Both the position numbers and the translations under genes were made by a program. Positions 47,940 to 59,640 of a DNA stretch of 64,000 bases are shown here, one piece after another. This DNA comes from Kryptolebias marmoratus. Lineage: Eukaryota > Chordata > Actinopteri > Cyprinodontiformes > Rivulidae. The stretch covers positions 19,658,608 to 19,722,607 of the forward strand of contig NC_051433.1 of NCBI RefSeq assembly GCF_001649575.2. The letters are read 5' to 3'. Position 1 is the stretch's first letter. Every line of letters begins with the position of its first letter. The notes beneath the pieces are model-generated. The model was not told where the DNA came from, did no database searches, and worked only from the letters and a program-made list of their open reading frames with translations.

Positions 47940-48550
47940 ATTAGATTGTGGCTGGATCACAACAAATTGGAAAACCTTCTTCAGTGTGAGGGCATGATGC
48001 TGCTGTGCTTTTCATACTTGTGAAATAGGTTTTCCCTGCTCATTTCCATGCCCTTGTGACAATCTCCTGCATCACCCTCACCACGCTCCATACCCACGTT
48101 GGCATGACTGCGTCCCCACCAGGATGCAGCTATGAGTATGACTTTTGTGCTAGGTTGTTCCCATGACCTTGTCACAATTGCAGTCGTAGCCTTGGCATGA
48201 AGTGAGTGTGGCCAGTCCTGCTTCAAATTCTCAGTGACCAAGCCATGGTGGTGTGTGCACTCCCCAATTCATAAATATGTTGCCACCATGCTCCACCATG
48301 CTTCGCCCTGGACCTTGATATGCTGTCACCACAATGATGCAACACTACAACCTAACTGCAAAAGATCCGTGCATGCTCAAAACCACTATGGACCTATCAA
48401 ACCCAATCACACATAATAGGAAGCCCATTTGGTTCTTTATATGCCCCCAAAAACTTTGCCAAGATCGTGCAAAGATCATCCACAGTCTGGCTCATTTTTA
48501 CACCATACTGTATCTAGGGTCATCATCCAGTGTGAAGGGGTCATAAGATG
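47940..48550 (+). repeat. Dispersed repeat family A, copy 3
   Basis: The longest copy, about 610 bases. Landmarks shared with copy 1 include GTGGCTGGATCAC, CTTCAGTGTGAGGGCATGATGCTGCTG, ACTTGTGAAATAGGTTTTCC, TTCAAATTCTCAGTGACCAAGCCA, AAAGATCATCCACAGTCTGGCTC and GAAGGGGTCATAAG. It gives the best view of the full family because copy 2 is internally deleted. No conserved reading frame is seen. Confidence 0.65.
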
Positions 48551-49530
48551 AGAGCGTGTATAATTCTGTCTGTGTTTGACAAGTGATGAACTAGCAACCT
48601 GCTGTGTAGTTAAATTAATGGTAGAGCTGCACAATATAATGACACCTTATGGGTATCAGACTATCAGTGTGCCCAGTATCCATACTGTAAAGGATTCTAA
48701 TAAATTGACAACTCAAACTGCATGCCAAAAATATTTGTTTGGCAATCAGAAAGAAACCCCAGTCCCATAAGCGCCTACAGCCACCACATGGAGTGTTGTA
48801 AGCATTGTAACAACAAAACCTGTAGGTTTAAGGAAAGAAACACAAAAAGTCCATAAATAAAAAGCAGTATGTGGCTCTTATTGAAGAAGTGGCTCTGCAA
48901 AACATTAGAGCCTTGTTGCTGCAATAAACTATTGCACCCATGTTGTACCCACTTCTTTCTGTTATTTTATCTTTCAAGATAAGGCAATTCAGGAAACAAG
49001 TATCTACATAATAACAATTTACTACTTGTGTTTACAAATGTCTTATTTTCCAATTTGTGTGACTAATGCATAATATAAATCAGCCAAAGGATTAATACAG
49101 TTTAGATTACCTTTAAAATGCAGTACTTTTCATTTTTTTCTATACAAATATAAGAATAAACAATGTGGCGTTTAGTGTCAAGTTAATCCCTATAAGAGTT
49201 ATATTAGTTCAGTTAGCAAGTTTAGTCCACATGTATTGTGGCATTAAGTATACGCTAGGGTTGGATTACCAATGAGCCACAGTCAGGGATGAGCTTTGAA
49301 CGAGAGAGCACTCAGGTGCACATAGCAATGGATGAGAGGGGATCAGCAGACCCCAGGGACACCAAGACCTCCAACTCCCCACAGAGCAATCCCTGCTGGG
49401 CAAATGGATCACTCAGTCCCTGGCTTTTTCAAAATACCTAAGACTATTTCAAAAGGTAAAAAGGGCACAGTAAATCAGCTTTACTGAAGAGAGAAACAGA
49501 TTTTTGTTTTGTTGTTTTTGTTTGTTTTTT
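48551..49530. other. Non-coding, no recognised feature
   Basis: AT-rich sequence with a GC-raised patch at 49270-49420. No gene recognised. Confidence 0.5.
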
Positions 49531-50528
49531 TTATTCAGTCTGTTATATCCCATCCCAACCAAGCTGTTCATGGAGTGTTATCCTTAATTAATATCCCCAT
49601 TTTGGATCTGCTTAATCTGTCTTTAATGAGTGGTTATGTACCACAGGGCTTTAAGGTCGCTGTAATTAAACCTTTACTTAGAAACCTGATCTTGATTCAG
49701 GAGCTCTGGCCAATTATAGACCTGTATCCAATCTTCCCTTCATTTCCAAATTTCTTGAGAAAATAGTTGCAAATCAATTGTGTGAACATCTGGACAGAAA
49801 TAACCAACCTGTTTGATGAGTTTCAGTCAGGGTTTAGAACACATCATAGCACAGAAATATCACTGGTGAAATTTACTAAACCTGGATGACTCTTAATTTT
49901 CTGCTTTTAAACTCAGACAAGACAGAGGTGGTGATTTTTGGACCTGATCATCTAAGGAATTAACTTTGCAGCCTTCCATTTCCTCTGGATGGCATTAATT
50001 TGGCCTCCAGTTCTGATGTAAAGAACCTTGGTGTTATTTTGGATCAGGATATATCTTTTAATCCCCACATTAAAATTTGTTACCAGAACTGCTTTCTTCC
50101 ACCTGCTCAGTATCCCTAAAATTAGAACAATCTTTTCCCAAAATGATGCAGAAAAACTGGCCTATGCATTTATCACATCTAGGTTGGACTGTTGTAATTT
50201 GTTATTATTTGGGTGTTCAAAAAAACTATTTAAAAAGTCTTCAGTTGAACCAAAATGCTGCTGCCAGAGTTCTGATGAGAGATCATGTTTCTTCAGTTTC
50301 AGCTTCTCTCTATTGGCTCCCAGTCAAATTCAGAATAGATTTTAAAATCTTACTTCTAACATACAAAACTCTCAACAACTAGGTTCCATCTTATATTAAA
50401 TATTTCATTGCTCCATATTTTCCTAACAGAGCACTTCGCTCTCAAACTGCAGGTTTACTTATGGTTCCTAGAGTTTCTAAAAGTAGAACAGGAGGCAGAG
50501 CTTTCAGTTCTCAGGCTCCTCTCTTGTT
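49531..50528 (+). pseudogene. L2/CR1-clade LINE reverse transcriptase remnant, 5' part
   Basis: The plus strand encodes pieces of a fish L2-type reverse transcriptase. They are SGYVPQGFKVAVIKPLL, then an NYRPVSNLPF-like stretch, LEK-IVANQLCEHLDRN, and F-QSGFRTHHSTEISLVKF at about 49500-49876. At about 49880 the text jumps to WMTL-NFLLLNSDKTEVVIFGP, so the palm with the catalytic YADD box is deleted. The thumb-side text LGVILDQDISFNPHIK, AEKLAYAFITSRLDCCN and HWLPVKFRIDFKILL-like follows, across frameshifts. The enzyme would have copied LINE RNA at a nicked target. This copy is dead and is interrupted at 50529. Confidence 0.9.
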
Positions 50529-50885
50529 CAATCAATCAATCAATCAATCAATCAAATTTTATTTGTATAGCACATTTCAGCAGCAAGGCATTTCAAGGTG
50601 CTTTACATAATTAAAAAACAAAATAAAAACAGCACGTGACAATAAATAAACAGTAAGAAAGAGAAAAACATCAAAGACATCAAAAACCCGCACTCTAACC
50701 CTAATTTAGCCATAAGCAACTCTAAACAGGTGGGTTTTAAGTTGAGATTTAAAGGCACCCAGTGTTTCAGCTGTTTTACAGTTTTCTGGAAGTTTGTTCC
50801 AAATTTGTGGTGCATAGAAACTGAAAGCTGCTTCTCCTCGTTTGGTTCTGGTTCTGGGGATGAACCAACTTCCATTTTCTGTCTG
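50529..50885 (-). mobile_element. Nested antisense LINE 3' end
   Basis: An (ATCA)n array at 50529-50555 is followed by AAATTTTATTTGTATAGCACATTTCAGCAGC and AAGGTGCTTTACATA, the reverse complement of a fish LINE 3' UTR and tail. Past this, the minus strand encodes the last residues of a reverse transcriptase: GSWFIPRTRTKRGEAAFSFY, then APQIWNKLPENCKTAET and FKSQLKTHLFRVAYG before a stop. It is 5'-truncated. It lies inside the plus-strand L2 copy, whose frame resumes at 50886. The right junction falls within shared wording, so it is accurate only to about 15 bases. Confidence 0.85.
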
Positions 50886-51470
50886 TGAGGCTGACACCCT
50901 GTCTACTTTAAGACTAGGCTTAAAACTTTCCTTTTTGATGAATCGTATACTTAGGGTTGACTTAAGTTTCCTGATCTATCCTTTAGTTCTGCTGCTATAG
51001 GCTTAGACTGCTGGAGGACAAACTGACCACATTTCCTCCCTCTGTTGCTGTCTTTACCTGCTCTACTCTCCATGTTTGTATTTGTAATTATTTATATCAT
51101 TATTGTGGTTTTCTATGTCTTTATTCCCATAGAAACTACACCTGGACCAGCTATTCTGTTTGTCTGTGTCTCTTTCATATCATCTTTCACACCAGCTGGT
51201 CAAGGCAGATGGTTTCCCATCCTGAGCCTGGTTCTGCTAGAAATTTCATCTTGTTAAATGGAAGAAACCTGTCGGCAATGTGCTGCTCAGAATGGGAGAT
51301 TGCTATGAAGTGAAGATTCAACACAATCTGCTGGCTTCCTTAGATAGATAACTTTTACTAATTTGCAATTTATGTGTGTGAATATTTTTTACAGTGCCCT
51401 GAGATGACTTTTGTTGTGAATTGGTGCTATATAAATAAACTGAATTGAAAATTAATTGAATTTTTAAGGT
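50886..51470 (+). mobile_element. L2/CR1-clade LINE, 3' part
   Basis: Continues the interrupted copy: EADTLST, then a decayed LKT-FLFD-like end of the reverse transcriptase, followed by the 3' UTR. The UTR end CAGTGCCCTGAGATGACTTTTGTTGTGAATTGG with GCTATATAAATAAACTGAATTGAAAATTAATTGAA is the typical tail of fish L2/Maui-type elements, which ends in short tandem repeats. This supports the clade assignment. Confidence 0.88.
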
Positions 51471-52074
51471 ATAATTTCAAATAAAAGGAGTAAAGATCAT
51501 GACTACACCTACATGAAAACTATTACAAAACAAAGGCTTTATAACTTAGATATGTATAAATCTAAGTATTTTTGCAATGAAGGTCCAAGAGCACAATGTG
51601 CAAGTGAGTTGTTACATGGCCAGCACTTCTCTGTATTCTCTGCAGGTACACACCTATACCAATAAAGGTTCAGTGTCCAACTTTCATAATGCAGGGGACT
51701 TGTTCAAAGTTTCTATAACCACTTGAGGTAGTTTGGCTTTTTTGTTTGTTTGTTTTTTTCACTGCAGTACTGTGGCCATTTATAAGTCTTAAAACTAGAT
51801 TTATTAAGTCCTTTTTAGCTCCTGCTTCAGAGTAGGCACTTTCTTAGCGCAAGAGGGGTTCTTGAGTGACATAAGGTGATGTGATTGGTTTATACATGAA
51901 CATATATTGATTGGCTGAGCAAATTCAACATTCTTTCAGCACTTGCACCATTCAAACTGTATTTTCATTGCTGGAATAGAAGGTACTTCATTTCTGCTGT
52001 TGTCTATAATTTACTCTTCTTTGAATGAATGCAGTACAAAGTAGACTGATCTGATGTATGAGTCACAAACCCCA
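51471..52074. other. Non-coding, no recognised feature
   Basis: AT-rich sequence between the LINE tail and an inverted-repeat-bounded region. No gene recognised. Confidence 0.5.
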
Positions 52075-53089
52075 TTCGAACCTGGCACTTACATCCATCC
52101 TGGGTGATCCGATTGTATTTATATAAGGGTAAATACAGTGTGAATGCTTTCAATGCCCACTGAAAACATTTTCACTCAGACCACCTCTGGAAGGTGTCTG
52201 GACCCCTATCTTTTCACAAATGTTTGGAAGTCTGAACCACAGACTTCATTTGAACAGACCAAGTGTTCCCACCTTCTCTTGTTGTTATGAATTGAAACCA
52301 GTAGGACTGGTTTACAGGAGCTGCCATGTTGTATTTTGGGGACCAGGGTTTGCACATTAGGGATGTGGAACTTTAATTTTCAACTATTCTACTGTACTAA
52401 AGAAAAGGTCATGAGGCACCTTCTGTTACATGACCTGTCCTTAAGCATGAAATAACTCATTGCAGCTAAACAATCTGGAAAAATTCATATTTGAACATAC
52501 AGTACACCAGCAAGGTGTAAGTATGTAAATCAACATAAGCTGATACTTAAATAAATGATCTGAGGTGTATTTTTTTTATTTTACCAAGGACAATGTTCCA
52601 TTCATTTATGTGGAGAGGGCATGACTTTAAACTTGCAGTGGAACCAATCAGCAGGGAAGCTGTTGTCACTATGTGATGAGGCTGCATGTGTATCTGCATA
52701 CAGAGTGGTTAACTGATAACTGACTGCCTGGAAAGACATTTTGGAAAATGCATTTTATTGCCAAGGCAAGGCAAGTCGGTTTTATTTGTATAGCACATTT
52801 CAGTTACCGGACAACTCAAAGTGCTTTACATAAACAATTAAAAACACTGTGAAAAGTGCAAAAGAACAATAAAAGCATATGGAAAAATAACATTTTGTCA
52901 TTACAGACGCAAGGAAAGAACATTTCATAAAATTAAAAATCAAAAGCAGGCTCTGAAGAGCTGGGATAAACTATAAAGGAATATAAAACACAGGATAAAA
53001 TAAAATACATGCTGAGTGTGAACGCTCTCAGTCAGAGCTGTCCACTTGCAATTGAATCACCCAAGATGAATGTTAGAGCCAGGTCCGAA
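52075..53089. mobile_element. Region bounded by 41-bp inverted repeats
   Basis: 52075-52115 (TTCGAACCTGGCACTTACATCC, then ATCCTGGGTGATCCGATTG) and 53049-53089 read as reverse complements with 34 of 41 matches. The left arm text is a known style of fish MITE end. Both arms could belong to one 1-kb non-autonomous DNA transposon that received LINE sequence, or to two separate MITEs in opposite orientation. Text at 52560-52680 also reads like repeat DNA. No transposase is encoded. Confidence 0.5.
52761..53005 (-). mobile_element. Antisense LINE 3' end, second copy
   Basis: (CCAAGG)-type tail text at 52761-52775 is followed by TTTTATTTGTATAGCACATTTCAG and CAACTCAAAGTGCTTTACATAA, nearly identical in order to the 3' end at 50556-50615. 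It lies inside the inverted-repeat-bounded region. Only the 3' UTR is present; the inner boundary is approximate. The tail repeat differs from the (ATCA)n tail of the other copy. Confidence 0.75.
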
Positions 53090-54080
53090 CAAGGCCATGG
53101 CTCCTTTTTTTCAGGACATTTGCAGTTCTATTTCAACCTCCACTTCAACAAATAAACCAAAGACCCACAACCTATAGCTCCAACTACTGAGTCCTCCATT
53201 GTTGTTAGTGAATGTTCTGTATATAAGTGATGTGGCTGAACTGACCATTGGCTGAGTGTTGCACAATCACAGTGTTCCTCTGATGATGTGAAAACAAACA
53301 TGTAGGTCCTAATAACAACTTTAAAGTGGGAATAAAAATCTTTACACTCTTCAGGGAATCTTTATAACTGTTTGGTCCAAAACCACCTTTTGATATTTGA
53401 AAGTACTCTATTCCTAATCTACAGTAACCTTTTATCATCATATCATTAAAAACTTCAACTTCAACAAAACCTTCATGTGCAATATCAAACTTACCTCATC
53501 AGTATGGCATATTGTTTTTACAACTAAAAATGAACCTAAAGCTTTCTTTCAAAAAATTTTTTCTTCAGGTGTTACATTTCTGTGTTGGCACACTGAGGTG
53601 CAGCAAATGGAGTCAAACTGTAAGTGTGAAAAATTTACCAGCTGACACGTTTAAGGTAAAACTGGCACACAGGCAGCATATGTTTCACATCAGTGTTAAT
53701 ACTAATCAAGTCACAAACTCTTGTGCCAATCTAAAGTATTTTCAGTTTTTTTTAGTGAGTTAGTTTTCTTAAGATCTTCTCAGCCTAATTCCTCTGAATA
53801 TGAAAAACCATTTCCTCTGTGCCAGTTCCCATGGAGACTTGCTAAGACTATAATACAGGTGTGATTCTTACAGTGAGAGGAGGATGAGAAGTTCAGTGCT
53901 CCAATACTCACAGTTTGGCAAGCATCCTCAAATGCACACCTCATCCTAAAATTAATCGTATCATGTTTCCTTTTCTTCTTCCACCTAATGAACATAAAAA
54001 GAAGCAATTACACGCAATTAATTATGTGTTGACTACAAAACATTCTTAGTCACAGTCATGTTCATGAAGTTTGTGAGGTC
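53090..54080. other. Non-coding, no recognised feature
   Basis: AT-rich sequence. No gene or repeat recognised. Confidence 0.5.
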
Positions 54081-54510
54081 AGATTAGTCTTTTGGGACAT
54101 TAGGGGGAGCGCTGACTGTTCTTGCCAGCATTTCTGTGTGAGTATAGAGGAGGGCCCCTGTTGCGACCAAATTAAAAGATCTTCTTTTGTTTGACAAACT
54201 CCGTGGGGGAGATCAAGCGTAGGCAAAAATCCTTTTGCTGCTGTTTCTTAGATTTTTTTTTTTTCCAAGGAAGAAAGGATGTGAGCCACTGTCAAGACAA
54301 GCCCCCTGCAAAGAAGCAATTAAAAGCCCGGCCTTGTGAAGGTCTCTCTGCAGAACAGCCATAAAAGAAAACAGCCTTGTGGCCGGGTGAAACGGAAATT
54401 GAAAGGCTTCCATCGGCTGTTTGAGAATGATGCGTTACAAGTTTACCAAAACAGCAGACATCTAAAAGAAAGGAGACTCGCACCTGCCCGTCAGTGATAA
54501 AATGTATGCA
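54081..54510. promoter_or_regulatory. Candidate conserved non-coding element
   Basis: A clear high-complexity block: GGGGGAGCGCTGACTGTTCTTGCC, CCTGTTGCGACCAAATTAAAAG, CTCCGTGGGGGAGATCAAGCG, AAAAGCCCGGCCTTGTGAAGG, GGCCGGGTGAAACGG and TCGCACCTGCCCG. There are no simple repeats except one T-run. It is among the best candidates in the window by composition. Confidence 0.4.
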
Positions 54511-55597
54511 ATAAAGTTAAAATTTATTCCTCACTGATGAAACAAGCACTCCTGAGAAATAAAAAGGATGAAAATCAGTGCTTTAATACTAAAAAAATAC
54601 TGTTTCAGAAGAAGAGAGAAGACAGGAGTGACAAGCAACCAAGATTTTAAGTCCTTTCATTTCTTCTAGCTATCATTTAGGTCAAGGAGTCATAAAATGC
54701 ACATTGAAGCAGCTAAATGGAATCTTGATTCTTCTTTTCCAGATTTAAGAGTCGCTTAATTGTATACTAATGATGCAATCCTTGGTAAGGTGAGCTTACA
54801 TTTCATTCATGCTTGTCAGCTTCTTTCTTTGTATCATTTTGGAGAAACTTACAATAGGAACAATTTGGGAACATGTCGGACATTTTTAGTAGTAATGCAA
54901 AACTGTTGTCGTTGTGAATTAGCATTATAGCTCAGTTGTGCGTAGGGTGACATAAGAAAAACTTGTCTTCGCTTGCTGCTGCCAGTTGGCATAAAGAAAT
55001 GGGGTTTTGAGACACAGAGGAGAGATGTGTGGGAGGGAAAGAGGATGAGAGAGATTTTCAGAGGAGAGGGAGCACGATTATCACAGCACTATGACTTCAG
55101 AAGGATGAAGATTTATAAAGGCGCAAGAGTGAGACTCATAGAGAAAGACGCAGAGATGCTGTATAAGCAGTGTGGACATGATTTAAAATGTTGAGAGACA
55201 AATTTCGGCATCATTTTTATATGGCATTAATAATGCATCTCTAATCTGAAATAAAGGATGAATTAATGTCAATGCCTAGAGTAAGAGAGTCCAAGTGTTT
55301 ATGTCTGAATGCATCATATTGTGAGGATAAATCTGTTCCCGCATGAATGTCTTTCATCAGTGTACACCTCCTGGAGTTTGTGGTCAAAAAGCAAGTCTGA
55401 ATGCTGTAAAATATCATGTAATGGGGCAGATTATGCTGTAGAGTTCACATACTGTATACTGCATGTCACTCTCGTGAAAGTGTTGGAAATTATTCCAAAC
55501 ACTTTGTTGAAAAAAAAAAAATTGTTTTGGTTTTTAATATGTTCATGATCAAAATATGGTTGCTTTCTATTTTTAGTCCATCTCAAATGTTAAACTT
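54511..55597. other. Non-coding, no recognised feature
   Basis: Mixed sequence with a GA-rich patch at 55010-55080. No gene or repeat recognised. Confidence 0.5.
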
Positions 55598-55725
55598 CAT
55601 CCATCCATCCATCCATTTTCTTTTACTTGCATTTCCTTTCTGGGTCACTGAGCAGCTGGTTCAGATCTCCAGCAGTCACTGTGCGGAAGGCGGGGTACAC
55701 CCTGGACAGGTCGATCACAGAGCCC
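55598..55725 (-). repeat. V-SINE-like element, 3' part
   Basis: CATCCATCCATCCATTTTC starts the reversed SINE tail, followed by TTTCTGGGTCACTGAGCAGC, CTCCAGCAGTCACTGTGCGG and GGCGGGGTACACCCTGGACAGG. This is the reverse complement of the tail domain TGTCCAGGGTGTACCCCGCC and its (GATG)n end. The 5' half is absent (truncation typical of LINE-driven insertion). Confidence 0.85.
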
Positions 55726-58212
55726 AGTAAAGCTCAAATGATGCTACAACATTATGTTTAAGAAGGAAAATACAATTTTAAATGATTTTTTAGAGATGTT
55801 CTTAAATGGTATGCTTGAGGACCCAAATTATGGCTGGCATTAGTGCTGGTGATATGACATATGAACTTTAATTTAACCAAAGCAAAACCAAAGGCTTTCA
55901 AAGGGAGGCCATTGAAAAAAAAATCCACAAATAAAAATGCAAAAACTAATTTAGTCATGGCAAAATCAAGAATAACAAGTATTAGACAGACAACCAAGAA
56001 AACATATTTATACTAAAGAGGGAATTTGAAAAATATGTAATAGCAATTTGCAACAAGAACCGTGTGAAGGGACAATGTACAACAAAAGCCCTGTCCACAT
56101 TGCTCCAGGAAATCTTTAAAAATTTTGCACTTTCTGTCCATGCACAAACAGAGCTTTAGGTGAGGAAAACAATTTAAAACAAAAATGCTTTTTAAAGTAG
56201 ATACTTGTAAATACAGTTTATGGTGGATCAGTGAAGACAGGAGCTACAGAGCCTTTCAGAAACTATGATGTGAAGCAATAAAACAAGAGAACCAAGAGGA
56301 TCTTAACAAACCCAATCAAATCAAAAAAATAAATAAATAAATAAATAAACAATATTATAAAAAGCAGAATAATGCACTGAAAACAAAAAATCTACCAAAT
56401 AGAAGTCAATATCTACAGAACTATCAGCTGCCCATGCATTGCTAAAAGAATAAATTTAAAAAGCAGCATCCCAGGATGAACATGTTTATGTTAACTGGAA
56501 GCATTTTTATTCAATCAATGTGCAAAATATACAGACGAGCAAATGCAACTAACCAACATTGCAGCAAAATGACCTGGTCTGATGCACAATTCCTTCATAC
56601 AGCATGGTTAGCAACCAACTACAAGCTGGCATGGTGCAGGATGGATGACTTCTTGGTGAATACATTTATTTAGTCTTAATATTAATTCCCTTAATGCTCA
56701 TTGAGCCCCTCAAATGCCATCCTGTCTCTATGGCATTTTTACTAGTCAGTGGTTAAACTGAGTGACTTCCTGCTTTTTGTGGGTTAAACTATAGTTCCTT
56801 AGCATTCTGTCAAGGCCTTGATGACCTGTGTTTACAGTAGTTATCCCAATAAACACGTGTAAAGTTGGAAATGCCTCATTTCAGGAGTGCGCCCCTGACA
56901 GAAATTCAACCCAGGAATCTCAAACTCACATTCTAATCTAGTTTTGATTGCACAGAGATGGGAATCAGACATACATATGCATTCATTTGCATATTTAAAT
57001 GTAGGTGTGTCAAGGGAGGTGTCTTGTGTGTGCTCAATTCCATGTGGATTGGGATGTACATTTTTTTTTTAATTTCCTTGTAGATGGTTTCTAAGCTCTG
57101 TATAGACACTAATGCTATTTGTCCAGCTCAGAGTATGATTTAGTTTGATTAAAATTGGGTTGAAGTGAATTGTCTACTTTTCTGCTGTTGAAGGGAAGTG
57201 AAATTTGAAGATCAACAACAATTTGTTTAGTAGGTATTGATCCTTGGAGAGAGAATTTGTCCAACTTTCCAATCTCACTCACTGAACTCAAAAAAAGCTC
57301 TGTTGCCTGTTCTCTAACAGAAAGAAATGTGTGATTTCCTAAACTGAGCGTTTCATATACCTTTTTTATTTCTTATTCTGAATCTTTGTGGATTCTGTAA
57401 TACTCTGATATGGAATAGTTTTGGAAGTTTACATGTAAATGCTAGTATTTCTTTCTTTTTTTTTAACTTTGTATAGGCAGGACATATGCCATTGGTAGGC
57501 TGGGTAAATAATGTTGTACCTTTAGGAATGGGGACTTATGATTGCCTCAACTTTTTTATTTTACATTTCTCTATAATCTAGAGTGTATGCAAGATGGTAA
57601 TTCTAGCTTTGTCTTGTAATTTTCAGTTTGATGTCAAATAATTTTAAATCGTTGCATCTTTTCTTTCAACTTTTTTCTCATTGTTCATTTTTTGTTCTAA
57701 CAGTACCCTAAAAAACAACATGAAGGAGGTCAGCTTGTGAAGCAGTTAAATTCTTGTTTGTTTTATAGCATCACAGTCATGAGAAAATCCAATATGCCAA
57801 ACTCCAGGATGCCCATCCATGGCTAAAACTGTTTGAATTGATCAGCATTTTATACATTAGTTAGCAGCAGTTTTGAGGTGTAACTGTTTTATTTTAAGAA
57901 TCTGACTATCAATAAGAAGTTTTTGGAGGATTTCCCAGAAGGTTTTGTGACACAAAACCATATAATGTGTCAAAACCATCCATCAAAACATGTTCCACTA
58001 CCTTTGTGTTTGTTTTCTTACCAGTGGCATTTAATTTTCAACATGGGATATGTTCTTGTCTTTTGGTGTAGTATGTCAAATCATACTTGGTGGGTCACAT
58101 CTTAAAACTATTTTTTTCTTTTTCAATCCACTTTGTAACACAACTAGCAAATAAAAATCTCATGTAATTGAAAGAATAGTATCAGTGCTTCAGCTGATGG
58201 TCTCCTATGTAT
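55726..58212. other. Non-coding, AT-rich; one small (AAAT)n
   Basis: No gene recognised. A short (AAAT)n run lies at 56325-56349. Text at 56700-56900 reads like degraded repeat DNA but matches no other copy in the window. Confidence 0.55.
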
Positions 58213-58584
58213 ATCATCATGAAAGGCAGGCGATAATGTAATACCAGTGTTTGTATGCATGTACATTCGTGCAAGTGTGTATTTGTTTGTCTGTTTGTAA
58301 AATATATTGTGAACCATGGGACAGATTTTAATGAAACTCTCAGAAAGTAATCACTGGATGTACATCTTCAATTCAAAAACTTTTGAAATCAAGTCAGTTC
58401 GATGTGACAGCCACAGCCAATGTACCTTAACAAACACAAAAATGGGTATTACTCTGTAAATTTTACAGATTTTGTGTTAAAATAGGATGTAGAAGTAGCT
58501 AAGAATACTAAAAGATTGTGCAACATCTTTATGTAAAACTTTGACATACAAGGTGGTGATATGTATTTCTTCAAGGAATGCTAC
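58213..58584 (+). repeat. Dispersed repeat family B, copy 4
   Basis: Same orientation as copy 1: ATCATGAAAGGCAGG, GTTTGTCTGTTTGTAAAATATATTG, TGAACCATGGGACAG, GAAACTCTCAGAAAGTAATCACTGG, ACTTTGACATACAAGGTGGTGATATG and GGAATGCTAC. It is the most complete copy, preserving both ends seen elsewhere, and a good guide to the family consensus. Confidence 0.7.
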
Positions 58585-58914
58585 TTTCATTTTAAAAGTA
58601 GAAAAAAAAACTTCTTAATCAAGTCAGCAATGAAAGCATGAAAGATACTATTTATTTGCATGGAACATTTCTGAATATCAACTGAACAAAAACACTTTTA
58701 CACAAAAAAATGCACACCCCTAGTTTAATTGCTATTCTCAAAAGTCAATCTCAAAAGTTTCTTAGCTGTTTATGCAGGCAATATTTTAAACTCTTACACC
58801 CTCAACTTGCATTACATAGTTATTTCCTGCAGAAATGTCATTACCTTTCTGCTGCAATAACCTTGTAATGTGAAACTGACAGCAGTGTAAAGGTTTATGG
58901 AATAGTATTCGCAT

Positions 58915-59040
58915 GACCCTGTGATGGACTGGCGAAATCTCCAGACTGTACCCCACCTGTCCTAATACCTGGATAGGCACATGCTCTTTAAATCCCTGAA
59001 CAGAAACAAGTGGGTGAAGGTACATGGATCGATGGATGAA
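58915..59040 (+). repeat. V-SINE-like element, 3' part
   Basis: GACCCTGTGATGGACTGGCG is followed by CTGTACCCCACCTGTCC and GGATAGGCACATGCTC, ending in ATGGATCGATGGATGAA. This is the tail domain and GATG-type end of the same SINE family as at 20464-20780, truncated at its 5' side. Confidence 0.82.
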
Positions 59041-59080
59041 GAACTATAAATGCATTTGAAATTTGAGTTGTTTTAGGATG

Positions 59081-59252
59081 TCAGAAACTCATTTTCATCT
59101 TGGCCCAGCTGTGATTAACCATTACTGTGTCAATCTAGTTGAAATTAAACTCTGTTTTTTCAAACTGAAGTCCTTCAAAGAACTATCTATTTCTGGTAAA
59201 AATATGAATTGCCTTTTTAACTTTTCACAGATCTGCACTATCTTTTGAATGG
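59081..59252 (+). repeat. Family D fragment, copy 2
   Basis: TCAGAAACTCATTTTCATCTTGGCCCAGCT, ATCTAGTTGAAATTAAACTC, TCAAACTGAAGTCCTTCAAAGAACTATCT and GATCTGCACTATC match the right half of the fold-back element at 41790-42255 in order. The facing left arm is absent. Confidence 0.55.
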
Positions 59253-59640
59253 TTCCATTACTGACACTTTTTGAGCCCAATGTTTCCATCATAATCATTC
59301 ATTTATTGCTATATTTTGAAACTATTTTGCGCCTAAATGCCATAATCTAAGCTTCCTTCACACCATCACTAGTCTAAAGTATTCATATTTTCATTCACTG
59401 TATTAGGCCCATACACCTATATAAAGCACAAAGCTCCCTATTTATCAAATTGCTGCTGCATACAACCTATACCTTCTTTTCAGCCTGTTTTTATCTCATT
59501 CTCCTCTGTTCTACATCATGGTTTCTTATCAAGCTCTCAGCTCAGTTTAACATACTGAATGCCTCAAAGCAAATGCTACAGAAAGGGGAGCAAAATTCAT
59601 ATTACTTTTTGCGTTCCATGTGTCAAGTTGTTAATGGATG
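59253..59640. other. Non-coding, no recognised feature
   Basis: AT-rich sequence with nothing recognised. Confidence 0.5.

Noticed and set aside
49509..49766. Possible host gene from an 85-codon frame
   Set aside because: The text is LINE reverse transcriptase with downstream frameshifts and a tail.
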